The notes under the pieces: model-generated
What the model saw: only the letters and a program-made list of their open reading frames with translations
Told to the model about the DNA's origin: nothing
The model's database searches: none
In this document: positions 9,388 to 19,799 of the stretch, piece by piece
How the letters are laid out: the number at the start of each line of letters is the position of its first letter
Position numbering within the stretch: the stretch's first letter is position 1
Assembly: GCA_018417955.1 (NCBI GenBank)
Contig: JACTVC010000021.1
Coordinates: 62,001 to 126,000, forward strand
DNA: 64,000 nt
DNA from: Laccaria trichodermophora
Lineage: Eukaryota > Basidiomycota > Agaricomycetes > Agaricales > Hydnangiaceae
Direction: 5' to 3'
Program-made: the position numbers and the translations under genes

Positions 9388-12300
9388 ATGAAGAGAAAAG
9401 CGCCGAAGGGCAAAGATAAACGTTACGTCGTTGTGCGTGACTCTGACGACGACGACGAGCGTCAGGACGTATCGATCCCGCAATCTCGGACCATCCGCAT
9501 CTCTAAGAATGGACTTCGCCTCCTTCAAACCCCTCTTTCCCCCCAAAAAGCTGCATCTGCTTCTCGTCGCAGTCCGTCCCCTCAGTATGAGTGGAATCCA
9601 AGTACCGAGTACGACAACATAGAAGGGGAACCCAATGAATTGGACGGGGACCAAAGTTCAACCGTAGCCGAGAAGGTCGCGGCTAAACGGTATCCAACAT
9701 CGGTAAGGTCCATCACATGTCCGTCGCATATTGATATTAATCTCATACCGTTCAGGACGCCCCTTTGCGTGAATGGGCAGGAGCTACACCTCAAGACCCC
9801 GGCTGCCGGGAAGAATATTTGATGGAAATGTTAAGGCTAGAGGGACGGGGAGACAGGTCGACGAATGACCAGTGCATGTCTTGCTTTGCTGGGGTTGGCG
9901 TCTATCGCTGCAAAGATTGTATGGGCCGCTTGATGGAGTGCCTTGGTTGTTGCTTGAAGCGCCATGAGCAGCTCCCCTTGCATATTATCCAGGTTGGTTT
10001 ATGTCACGCCATCTTTCTTGGTTCTCATTAGTTTTCAGAAGTGGAACGACGTCTTTTTCGAAAAGATTTCTCTTCGATCAATGGGGCTATGTGTCCAGCT
10101 TGGCCACATCAATTCGACTTGCTTGGTACCTCAGCCTGGCCACAAGGACTTCACAGTCCTTCATACCAACGGCCTTCACTACGTGGCCGTGGATTTTTGT
10201 GGCTGCGACCAGAGGGTAACCTCAAATCGGCAACAGCTCCTCCACGCGGAATGGTTTCCTGCGACAGTCCATCAACCACAGACCTGCGCGACATTTCGGC
10301 TGCTGGAAATGTTCCACGTTATCACCCTGACAGGGAAACTGTCTGCTCACGAATTCTACAAGGCTCTTGAGTACCTCACCGACAACACGGAGCTCGAGAT
10401 TCCAAAGGTAGCTCTGGTGTGCAGTCCGTAATTCCAGTCACTCACAGGTCCGTTTTTAGACACGGTATAAGTCCCTCATGCGGATGATTCGCGAGTTCCG
10501 CCACTTGAAACTCATGAAGCGCCATGGGCGGGGGAACGTTGAGCACGGCATCACGAGGACGGCTCGGGGGGATCTCGCTACCCTTTGCCCAGCGTGCCCG
10601 ATACCAGGAGTTAACCTTCCTGAGAAATGGGAAGATGTCGGAATGGAATGGAAGTAAGTGTCATGTTTGTAAGTCTACTGGAGCTACGCTGATGAGTCAA
10701 TGTTGCATTAAGGTTCCTTTATGTGCTCATCGTCGCCATGGACGCGAATTTTCGCTTGAAGAACCTGATGCGGTCGAGCCTCAAGAAGGACCCTGGATTA
10801 CATACGGGGCTTGCATACTTCCCTGAAGATGCACCGTATCAAAAGCATATTCTGAAGTATGCCACGCAAAAGGATGTATGTAGCGTTCTTTTGTCCCTTC
10901 TGTCTGAGTGTTGATTTCATTCAAGATTAGCACTTGCAGTGGGTTCAAAACGTTAGCGAATGCAGAGACACAGTTCTCGTCCGGTTTACGCTCAACCGGC
11001 GTAGGAATGTGTCTATGCGCCAGGCACGAAATCATTCGCCCGGGGGGGGTGGGAGACCTTCAGAAAGGAGAACGGTATGTACCTTCTAATGTGGTTCATC
11101 GTGCCGAAACTTATTACTTTCTGTGACTTAGGTACTGTAACATGGATTTCGTCTTACTGTCCGCCCTCGCTCCGCTCCTCGTCGCTTCAGTCTTCATCTC
11201 TTACGACATCGCTTGCCAATTCAAGCTTGGCTTTGAAACACGAATGCCGAAGTTACCAAAGGATCTACACATTCCCTCGGACGTTAAGCTGGACTGGGGT
11301 ATCCCCAAGTGTCATTGCCCCATGCACAAGGTGCCTTGCCAGGCACCCCACTCCCTGAATTTCAAGCCTGGCGTAGGCCGCACTGATGGTGAGGGAATTG
11401 AACGGAGCTGGGCCGAGATGAACCGCGTTGCGAATAGTACGAAGGAAATGGGTCCCGGGTCGCGGCATGACACGCTCGATGACCACTTCGAGCACCACAA
11501 CTTCAGGAAGTGTGTTTCACTTGGTAAGGCATTCACGCACTTAATCATCAATCACACACTGACTATCTTTCCAGGAAGGACATTGCATTCCCGCTTGACG
11601 CTCACAACGCCTGAACAAAAACGTCAACAAGTTATCTTTGATGACTTTTCATCATCGCTCAAGGAGAATGGGCTGGAGGACAAATGGTTGAAGAGGGTCT
11701 TGGAGTGGGAGAAAGACTCGAAGAAACCAAATCCGTATATTTCTCAGGTAACCCGTACGTTTTTTTTACCATATCTTATCGAATGGATGATCAACTGATT
11801 GTTTTCAGATGCCTCCCAAGACGAAGTGAAGAAACAACTGCTCGAGGAAGAAAAGCGTGCAGTGAGAACTGGCGTGCCTCAGCTGCACGATACCGGGCCT
11901 ACGGGCTTCATCTCAATGGGTCTGGTTGTCGAGGAATCCCAGTGAGTCATTTGTTCCGTAATTTCTACAAATATTTTCACTAATACCCATCTAGACGCCG
12001 TATTATTTGGGATTCCAGGCACTCGGCTGAACTCACGACCATCAAAGATAATGAGCTGCAACGCCGTCGTCTGCTTCTTCTACGCCACATCAAGCAGTTC
12101 CGTAACCTACAGGCCATCTACATGCCAGCTGCCACCATAATGCTGAGTGAGGACGAGGCATCCCAGCAGGCTCTACCTGAAGCGAACCGCAGGTCTTCGG
12201 AAGCCGAATATCAACTTCTCTGGCTTCCATCGTCGCTTCCCGCTGACCATCGTCAACACAACTGCAACGCGAACCTGGTCAAGATCGAGGTCAAATTGCG

Positions 12301-13140
12301 TGAGGCGCAATGTTACGACGCACTTGACAAGATACGCAGTTTGCAACGTGGGCGGTTATCTTTCATCGGGTTTCACAACCAGAATGTTCGCGGACAAAAT
12401 CCCAACACCAGGGCGAAGGACACCCTCGATCGACTTGAGGACAAGACGAAAGCTATGGCGGTGAAATATATGGCGGCAAGAGACGCACTGCTGGCGTTAC
12501 AGGGTCCGGGCAGTTGGGAAAAAGAATTGTGGCCACTGGTGCATGGGGATCTGACAACGCCGGATGGACAAGAGATCAGCATCGAGATTCCGGGCGACAC
12601 GGTCGGCCCTGATGGTCGGACGTTATCGAAGAAGAAGCGAACGGCACAACGGTTGAATTTGGGGCAAGGAAGGAAGACTGTTTCATGGATCTGGACCACG
12701 ACAGCGGCGGTTGGTGACGGCGACGACGCCGTGCTTCATGAAGGTAAGGTGCCGTCAATAGACTGTCATTTTCACTCATGCATTGATTTCCAGCGGTACG
12801 GATTGAATGGGCCAAAGCCCGTGCTCGGTCCTTGCGCTGGACAGAAGAAGTCCACTTACTCAAAGAAGAGATGCGGAGGGTTCGGAAAACCCTAGAGTGG
12901 AAAGCAGCATGGTGGGATGATCGGCGGACGGGATGGGATGCTTTAGATGAGCCAACACGGGAAGGAGTGCAGGCGTACGCGAGCCGGCAGGCGAGCATTC
13001 AAAGAGCCCTGCATGAGCGTTTTACACGCCTGTGGGACAAGCCATGGACACCTTTAGTGAGCACGGATGAATCTAATGAAGGCCCGGGATATATTATTGA
13101 CCCTGTTCTTGAATCCCTGGCAGAGGGCGACGAGGAGTAG
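9388..13140 (+). CDS. KDZ-superfamily transposase with CxC2-like cysteine cluster (11 exons, 1,075 aa)
   Basis: Cut-and-paste DNA transposase of the Kyakuja-Dileera-Zisupton superfamily. Proposed exons: 9388-9702, 9756-9992, 10039-10407, 10460-10653, 10713-10875, 10926-11074, 11132-11523, 11575-11754, 11809-11941, 11995-12743 and 12794-13140; these 3,228 bases stay in frame with no internal stop. Residues ~145-205 form the cysteine cluster (QCMSC, YRCKDC, CLGCCLKRH, PLHIIQKWND, then LGH). The RNase H-fold core shows the catalytic aspartates in VAMDANFRLKN (about D382) and SYDIACQFK (about D501), a KCHCPMHKVPC motif, and the acid in GRTDGEGIERSWAE (about E563/E566). The C-terminus is helical, with a WDSRHSAEL segment and EWKAAWWDDR. 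All key acids are present. Terminal inverted repeats were not identified. No TET/JBP dioxygenase, a frequent basidiomycete partner of KDZ elements, is in the window. Confidence 0.93.
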
Positions 13141-13181
13141 TCTTTTTTTCGCTCTAGTCGAATATATTTTGCTATTTACAA

Positions 13182-13591
13182 GTGTTTACTTCTAAGGCTA
13201 TAACATCCAAGACATGTGCTTCCAATCCATCGATTTCTCCCCCCCCGACGGAGGCGGAAAGCATTGAAGGACAAGTATTACTACTCCAACATATATCCGG
13301 TATATTTTATACAATTTCTACAGCGGAGGAATGAGTGGGAGAGACGAAATACCATCAGAGCTTCAAAATGAGAGATTGTTTGATGGTGTTTATTTCTAAG
13401 GCTACGACATCCAACATGTGTCTCTCCAATCCATCAATTCCCCCCCCCCGATGGAGGCGGAAAGTGGTGGAGAACAAGTGTTAATATGCCAACATATATC
13501 TGGTATATTTTATACAACTTCTATAACGGAGGATTGAGTGAGAGACATGAAAAACCATCAGAGCTCCAAAATGGGAGATTGTTTGATGGTG
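13182..13591. repeat. Diverged 204-bp tandem duplication (two full copies)
   Basis: Copy 1 (13182-13385) and copy 2 (13386-13588) both start GTGTTT, contain CTAAGGCTA, a C8-C10 run flanked by ATTTC or ATTCC and GA(C/T)GGAGGCGGAAAG, then TATTTTATACAA, and end GAGATTGTTTGATG; a third start (GTGTTTACACTG) follows. They differ by scattered substitutions and small indels. The pair lies just after the transposase stop and before the truncated gypsy pol, so it may be the subterminal part of one of them. No coding potential. Confidence 0.8.
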
Positions 13592-13892
13592 TTTACACTG
13601 ATGCCTGAACAGAAAAACAACAGAAAGATGAAATATCATTTGGATTCCAGAAAGGGAGATAACTTTCAACCATCTATATACAGGGCAATGGAAATACATG
13701 GAAATACAGTAAAATGAGAGACCTGAATGGCCTGCATAAACCCAGGCTGGGTATATCCACTCCCTGTGTTATAGGGGAAACTGCATTGATCCAGGAAATA
13801 AGGCATAGGCCTACAGCCATGGGTGATACCTCGATGTGGGCTCCTTACTGGAGAACCTGAGGGAGAAAGCGTGGCAAATGCTGAAGAAGTGA
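13592..13892. other. Unassigned sequence upstream of truncated gypsy pol
   Basis: No ORF that I can support. An in-frame TGA at 13890-13892 closes the pol frame on its left, and no gag, protease or 5' LTR is visible. The gypsy element is therefore truncated or interrupted at about this point. Confidence 0.5.
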
Positions 13893-16800
13893 CAGAGAGC
13901 CTTTGGATTCGATGGGCGCCTAGGTCAACATCCTTCGAAAGTTCACATTCGAACTGTGGACGGCCAAGTCCCCATAGCGGTACCGATGTACGGCTCATCG
14001 CCTGCTAAAAGAGTTGTCATGGACGAACAATTGGACAAATGGTTCGAACAGGACGTGATCGAACCTTCCAAAAGCCCATGGAGCGCTCCAGTGGTAATCG
14101 CATATCGCAATGGCAAACCGCGGTTTTGTGTCGATTACCGCAAGCTTAACGCGGCGACGATTCCGGATGAGTTCCCCATTCCTAGGCAATCAGAAATATT
14201 ATCCTCACTATCGGGAGCGCAGGTTTTGTCTTCGTTGGACGCGCTATCAGGGTTCACCCAGCTAGAAATGGACAAGGATGATATAGAAAAAACGGCTTTC
14301 AGGACTCACAGGGGTCTTTTCCAATTCAAGCGAATGCCGTTTGGACTACGAAATGGACCGTCCATATTTCAGCGAGTGATGCAAGGAATTTTAGCTCCAT
14401 ACCTGTGGATATTCTGTTTGGTCTACATTGACGACATTGTGATTTTCTCCAAGACCTACGAGGATCATATAGACCATCTAGATAAAGTCCTCGAAGCTAT
14501 CGAACGAGCGGGCATCACGTTATCACCTGTGAAATGCCATTTATTTTACTCATCTATCCTTCTTTTAGGCCATAAGGTTTCACGATTAGGGCTCTCTACG
14601 CACATGGAGAAAGTTCGGGCCATATTAGAACTTCAAAGTCCTACGAAGCTATCTCAACTACAAACCTTCCTAGGAATGGCCGTGTATTTCTCGGCCTTCA
14701 TCCCCTACTATGCCAACAGATGCTACCCGCTGTTCCAATTATTAAGAAAGGGAGCAAAGTGGTCTTGGTCGGCAGAATGTGAAACAGCCTTCAACTCCAT
14801 CAAATCCGCGCTTCAAGAAGCCCCAGTACTAGGACACCCATTGGAAGGGCTGCCATATCACTTGTATACAGATGCGTTGGACGAAGCGCTGGGTTGTGCT
14901 CTGCAACAGGTTCAGCCAATAGTGATTAAAGACCTCAGAAATACTCAACTTTACGACCAATTGAAGAAGGCATTTGAGGCCAGCAAAGAACCACCGAGAC
15001 TAGTGGTCCAACTACCTTCCTCCTTGAATGATAATCTAGCAGCTGAAAGCTGGGGTGACACGTTTGAGGAAACGATAGTGTACATAGAGCGTGTGATTGC
15101 TTACTGGTCGAGGACATTCAAGTCCACCGAAACGCGCTACTCGACCACCGAACGCGAAGCTCTAGGAGCTAAGGAAGGCCTCGTTAAGTTTCAACCCTTC
15201 ATAGAAGGAGAGAAAGTGATGCTTGTTACCGATCATGCAGCTCTACAGTGGGCGAAGACTTACGAAAACTCGAATCGTCGTCTGGCAGCATGGGGCACGG
15301 TGTTCTCCGCATACGCGCCGAACCTTCATATCGTCCATCGTCTGGGTCGAAAGCACTCGAATGTGGATCCGCTCTCTAGGCTATACCGTGCTCCACCTCC
15401 TCAGGACTCACCTGCGAGAGACGACGCTGTAGCTCTCGAGATGAGCCCAACGCATATCGATTTTTCTTCAAATCCAACCCTAGGGAAAGCTGCGTTCATG
15501 GCCTTCAACATAAGCAACTGTTTGGAAGAGATAAAAGAAACTTCTATCAATACGAGAAGCTCGAATCGGAAAAGCAAGGCCTCACCAGAAGAGCCAACCA
15601 TTCCAGACGAACGAGTCACAAACCAGGACCAAGCTGCTACCTCGTCTAACCAACCCGACGAGTACTGGGGTGCTACGAATCCTCCACCTAACATTCTTGT
15701 CCATCTAGAGGAAAAGTTAATCCAAGAATGGGTGAGAGACTACCACAAAGACCCTCACCTGGCCAAGATATGGAACGACCCCAAAGCAGCAGCCGACAAC
15801 TGGGTTCCGGGATACCGTTTCTTCAAAGACGAGAAAGGTTTACTCTTTTTCCGGGACGCAGATTATCAGCCGAGACTCTGTGTTCCTCTAGCTCAAAGGA
15901 GGTTAGTGATGGAGGAAGCTCACGAACGAGCATATGAGGGAGCGCATCAAGGTCTAGAGAAGCTGTGGCAGAAACTTAGCGGGAAATTCTACTGGAAAAG
16001 AATGAAATCTGACCTGATGAGATTCGTCCAGACCTGCGATGTATGCCAAAAGATCAAGCCTTCCAACTTCAATAAATATGGCTTTCTCATTCCGAACCCT
16101 ATCCCAAGCCGACCCTACCAATCAATAGCTATGGACTTCATAGTAAGCTTACCTTGGTCGGACGGATTCAACGCAATCCACGTCACCGTCGATAGGCTAA
16201 CGAAACACGTTATCTTCTCGCCAACCACTACAGGGCTGAATGCAGAGGAATTCGGCGCACTATTTGTAAAGAAAGTCGTGTGTCGCTTCGGCTTACCAGA
16301 GAGTATTATCTGTGATAGGGACCCTCGATGGACGTCAGACTTCTGGAAAGGGGTAGCGAAATGTTTACGTACCAAGATGTCCCTCTCCTCCTCTCACCAC
16401 CCGCAGCACGACGGACAGACCGAAATCGTCAACCGATTCTTGGAAGTCATGCTGAGAGCATTCGTTTCCGACAACAAGGAGACCTGGGCTTCGTGGCTCC
16501 CATTGTTGGAATGGGCCTATAACGCGAGCGTTCACAGTTCCACGGGTACGTCTCCAAACTTCTTGATGTTTGGATTCGATCCCAGGTCGCCAATCGACTT
16601 CTTGCTCCCCAAAGCTAAAAACGGGAAAGAAGTAAAAAGGACAAGCTCCGATGAATGGTTAGCTTGCCTTCAAATGCACAGGGAGAGCGCCAGACACGCT
16701 ATCGCCCATGCGCAACACCATCAAGCACGCGAGTATAATAAGGGCCGCAAAGCCCTAGAGTTCAAAGAAGGCGACAAGGTACTAGTGAACCCGCATTCGT

Positions 16801-17204
16801 TAGAATGGATAGAATCCAAAGGAGAAGGGGCCAAGCTTACGACACGTTGGATTGGACCTTTCGAAGTAATGCAAAGAATAAATCCCAACGTATACCGTTT
16901 GCGAATGGGCGACAACTATCCAGGTTCCCCAGTAATCAATATACAACATTTGAAAAAGTACGAAACGGACGAGACATACCCGGACAGAACTTCGTTGCCG
17001 GATTCGTTTCTACGCAAAGCAGAGTCTGAGGAATTCGAGGTTGAGAAGATCGTCGGACACAGGAGAGTCGGCAAGAGAGCGACACTTCAATATTTGATCA
17101 GATGGGCGCACTATGGGCCGCAGTTTGACACTTGGGGCACCGCCACTGATCTGAAGAATTCGCCAGTCCTACTCAGCAACTACTGCATCAAACACAATCT
17201 TTGA
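13893..17204 (+). CDS. 5'-truncated Ty3/gypsy chromovirus Pol (RT, RNase H, integrase, chromodomain)
   Basis: The open frame starts after the TGA at 13890 (FGFDGRLGQHPSKVHIRTVDG) and carries no stop to 17204. Numbering from the GTG at 13956: reverse transcriptase about 20-240, with FCVDYRKLNAAT, FGLRNGPSIFQ and the catalytic box YIDDIV near 157. RNase H follows, with YTDALDEALG near 305, STTEREALG and LVTDHAALQWA. Integrase has an HHCC finger (HERAYEGAHQG...CDVCQ, about 650-695) and a core with AMDFIVSLP, CDRDPRWTSDFW and HDGQTEIVNRFLE as the D, D and E. A C-terminal chromodomain (EFEVEKIVGHRRVGK, YLIRWAHYGPQFDTWGTATD) would direct integration to methylated-histone chromatin. Gag, protease and the 5' LTR are missing, so the copy cannot be autonomous. 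The intact downstream frame suggests recent activity. Confidence 0.93.
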   Translation, partial: QRAFGFDGRLGQHPSKVHIRTVDGQVPIAVPMYGSSPAKRVVMDEQLDKWFEQDVIEPSKSPWSAPVVIAYRNGKPRFCVDYRKLNAATIPDEFPIPRQSEILSSLSGAQVLSSLDALSGFTQLEMDKDDIEKTAFRTHRGLFQFKRMPFGLRNGPSIFQRVMQGILAPYLWIFCLVYIDDIVIFSKTYEDHIDHLDKVLEAIERAGITLSPVKCHLFYSSILLLGHKVSRLGLSTHMEKVRAILELQSPTKLSQLQTFLGMAVYFSAFIPYYANRCYPLFQLLRKGAKWSWSAECETAFNSIKSALQEAPVLGHPLEGLPYHLYTDALDEALGCALQQVQPIVIKDLRNTQLYDQLKKAFEASKEPPRLVVQLPSSLNDNLAAESWGDTFEETIVYIERVIAYWSRTFKSTETRYSTTEREALGAKEGLVKFQPFIEGEKVMLVTDHAALQWAKTYENSNRRLAAWGTVFSAYAPNLHIVHRLGRKHSNVDPLSRLYRAPPPQDSPARDDAVALEMSPTHIDFSSNPTLGKAAFMAFNISNCLEEIKETSINTRSSNRKSKASPEEPTIPDERVTNQDQAATSSNQPDEYWGATNPPPNILVHLEEKLIQEWVRDYHKDPHLAKIWNDPKAAADNWVPGYRFFKDEKGLLFFRDADYQPRLCVPLAQRRLVMEEAHERAYEGAHQGLEKLWQKLSGKFYWKRMKSDLMRFVQTCDVCQKIKPSNFNKYGFLIPNPIPSRPYQSIAMDFIVSLPWSDGFNAIHVTVDRLTKHVIFSPTTTGLNAEEFGALFVKKVVCRFGLPESIICDRDPRWTSDFWKGVAKCLRTKMSLSSSHHPQHDGQTEIVNRFLEVMLRAFVSDNKETWASWLPLLEWAYNASVHSSTGTSPNFLMFGFDPRSPIDFLLPKAKNGKEVKRTSSDEWLACLQMHRESARHAIAHAQHHQAREYNKGRKALEFKEGDKVLVNPHSLEWIESKGEGAKLTTRWIGPFEVMQRINPNVYRLRMGDNYPGSPVINIQHLKKYETDETYPDRTSLPDSFLRKAESEEFEVEKIVGHRRVGKRATLQYLIRWAHYGPQFDTWGTATDLKNSPVLLSNYCIKHNL

Positions 17205-17523
17205 AGAATTCCGGGGCTGGACTAACTATGCATTCCTTTAAACCTATGCCTTTCATATACTCTTCTCTTCTGTATAACTATTCTGATCAATTTTTCTTTT
17301 AGTTTAAACAGGCAAGCGCGTGCTAGGCACCATACGCAACTATCATCTAATCCGATCTCATCAATCGCGCCTCGTGTAGGTAGAAAAACCAGGCGAAGCC
17401 CATCAACCCCTCTTTCCCCTCTGCATCTTTCAACTCCTTCCGTCATTCGTTGGGACTGTCCACAGGTGAACATTAGGGGGATTGTGTATCTCGCAGCGGA
17501 CTGTCCTGCCCAATACTGCTTTC
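17205..17523. other. Spacer between pol and the downstream ORF
   Basis: A 319-base pyrimidine-rich plus-strand spacer with no LTR start and no supported ORF. The next ORF may be reached by a separate promoter, splicing or reinitiation. Confidence 0.4.
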
Positions 17524-18786
17524 ATGGATCACTCAATCCACCACCTGAACCCTCTCACTACAACTACTGTCCGGATCGACCCCGATGCAATCTGGGTAGG
17601 CCTGAACTCGGACACCTCGCTCATCCCCGACGCTGCCATAGTCTTCAGGGATTTACCAGATCCCTGCTGGAGCGCTGAAGACTTTTCGGACACCGGGCGT
17701 ATTCTTCCTATCGACAATGCCAGAGACCCCGACTGGTATAGAGAAGATGAACAATGGGCGGCGTGGACTCCCACCGCCTCTCTATTGAAGCAAAGACCCT
17801 GGTACGACCAGCTCGAGACTGCAGTCCCCGTAGAAGAGAGAACAGGCGGATGGTCAATGGCGGAACATCAACGTCAGGTCTGTAACACAGATCTAATTCA
17901 GACTCAAAACTGCATACGCTTCATTGTCGAGTTCGACGAACGTTTCCCCCACAGAGCGAAAGTCCCTGCCTTCTACCCATCGGATCGCCTCATGAAAGTC
18001 TACCCTACCAAGAAAATGGTGCAAATCAGTGCAGCAAAGGTGAAGCGATCAGTACTACACGCCTTAGCTTTCTTATCATGGTGGACGACAATCACGGCGG
18101 ACTGGGAGGCAAACCTCATGGACACCGTAGTCGGCATCGTCACCTCTCTCCTCTCCACGATCAAAGGGAAACGCGGCATTCTTTGCGACCTCGAAAGAGA
18201 CTGGTCTGTAATCAACATCCCACTGTATATCCAACACAACATCCCATTCTTCTATTTGTGGACTTTCGAAGCTAAAGTGGATCAATGCTTCAGCCGCTTG
18301 AACCTGGCCCTCAACCTCACTTACTGGGCAGTCAGACAAGGCACGGGCTTAGCGCTTGCACCGGACATTGAAGAAGAAGACATCAACAAGATTGCGCATC
18401 ACTCGATCAGACTTGACCATTTCTTCCAAGTAATCTTCGGTTATTGTTCAACAGATGACCCCAGAATCCTCCCCACCTACTCTTTGTTCATCATCGATTT
18501 CGAAGGTTGGAAGCGAAGACCTATCCGATACGACGAGGAGGCGTTATCGACTCTGACCAAGTTCTACTACTACAAGGTCTTCGACGAGGGACGGAACGAC
18601 AGATACAAGACGGTTGTCTTTTGGAGATGGAGGAAGCGTGAGCTGAAGGACAAGTACCTCAAACGTCAGTACAAAGCCAGCCTACCGGGGGAAGATCAAG
18701 CCACCACAATCAGGGAGTTGTATAAGTTTGACTACGCTCCCAAACCAGGCATCTCCTACACTAGTGGGCACCACTACTTATCATAA
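17524..18786 (+). CDS. Extra ORF downstream of gypsy pol, unknown function (420 aa)
   Basis: The ATG at 17524 (MDHSIHHLNPLTTTTVRIDP) is preferred over the in-frame ATG at 17482, because 17524 is followed by the first structured sequence. The protein is single-exon and rich in Trp, Tyr, Asp and Arg: an acidic WYREDEQWAAWTP region near 75, a basic/hydrophobic middle (SVLHALAFLSWWTTITADW, MDTVVGIVTSLLST), FYLWTFEAKVDQCFSRLN near 240, and a basic C-terminus (VVFWRWRKRELKDKYLKRQ). I see no catalytic motif. I have an impression of similar FEAKVD-type proteins among agaricomycete hypothetical proteins near gypsy elements. It follows pol by 319 bases on the same strand, so it is probably a third ORF of the element (envelope-like, regulatory or structural), but it could be a trapped host gene. 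Confidence 0.7.
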   Translation: MDHSIHHLNPLTTTTVRIDPDAIWVGLNSDTSLIPDAAIVFRDLPDPCWSAEDFSDTGRILPIDNARDPDWYREDEQWAAWTPTASLLKQRPWYDQLETAVPVEERTGGWSMAEHQRQVCNTDLIQTQNCIRFIVEFDERFPHRAKVPAFYPSDRLMKVYPTKKMVQISAAKVKRSVLHALAFLSWWTTITADWEANLMDTVVGIVTSLLSTIKGKRGILCDLERDWSVINIPLYIQHNIPFFYLWTFEAKVDQCFSRLNLALNLTYWAVRQGTGLALAPDIEEEDINKIAHHSIRLDHFFQVIFGYCSTDDPRILPTYSLFIIDFEGWKRRPIRYDEEALSTLTKFYYYKVFDEGRNDRYKTVVFWRWRKRELKDKYLKRQYKASLPGEDQATTIRELYKFDYAPKPGISYTSGHHYLS

Positions 18787-19799
18787 CTTATAGTCAATTG
18801 CCTGCACAGTCATTTATTTGCAGCCAAGTAAAATATGAAATGAAATGGCTAGGCAAATGAAATGATATGTGTCTTATTTCATTCTGCCTACTTTATGTCA
18901 TTCAACTTGGGATCCTGTCATTCTTCCCTAGGACTATTTATCATTTCTTCTCTAGGGCGATATTTTTGATATTTCATTATTCCACAAGTATTAGTGACCT
19001 TACCCTAACAACACTGAGCCCCCTGACCATACAAACAGGCCATGGTTGATGGTGCCTGCTGATGAGCCGATGTATATGTTGACCCCATCAAAGCTGGCTC
19101 GGCCACCCATATTTTCTTGATGAGTGGTTCTGTGTGCCGGCCGACCAGCCTAAGGATGAATTGACCCCGCTGAAATTGCCTTGGATTGTGGGTCAGCTGA
19201 ACCGCTTTTGATTCCTCACAATATGGATCAGCCCACTTGCTGCACCCTGGCTTGGCAAAGTCAGTTTACATACCCGAGGTCATGAATGTCATTGTCAGCC
19301 CCGAGCAGAGATGAGGCCGGCCCCCATCTGTTGCCATCTCCAGCCCGGATATGGCCAGGCCCAGTCGGCACCACACTCCCTACCATTCTTTGGCTTGTCT
19401 CCAATTAAACAATTTATGTTGCCATCTGTCCCGTGATGATAGCCAGCCCAGCTAACACATGGCCTAGCTAAGTTTACTTGTTCATATGTTATACCAACCC
19501 CCTAATGTTCTTTTCCATGTCCTGCATTCAAAATCACCCTCTGGTTTTATGTTTGCATCAGGCCATTGAGTACATTAGCTGGTCCTGTATTCTGGTGCAA
19601 AGTTACTGAGCAGACAAGGTCATTGAATCTGTACAAATGCATGGAAACAGCGAATCAAACATGTTCAGATGCAAAATAATGGAGCCGACAAGTGGGAAAT
19701 AGTACAGCCGACAAGTGGGAAATAGTACAAATACCCGGGTTTCACCTTGAGTGATTGAATCGATTCCATATTAAATCATTGTGTCTGAGCCAGTGCATT
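18787..19799. other. AT-rich non-coding, decayed repeats
   Basis: No supported gene and no LTR recognised after the gypsy ORFs. It holds one copy (about 18930-18985) of the CTAGGGCGATATTTTTGATA motif that forms an array at 25985-26690, and a short 23-base tandem pair (GCCGACAAGTGGGAAATAGT) at about 19686-19732. Confidence 0.6.

Noticed and set aside
4864..13600. Exact terminal inverted repeats for the KDZ element
   Set aside because: I scanned both flanks by eye and found no convincing inverted pair or target duplication, so element limits are not reported.
13482..13998. Minus-strand frames upstream of the gypsy pol
   Set aside because: They overlap the tandem 204-bp pair and the start of the RT-coding frame; no motif or splice support.
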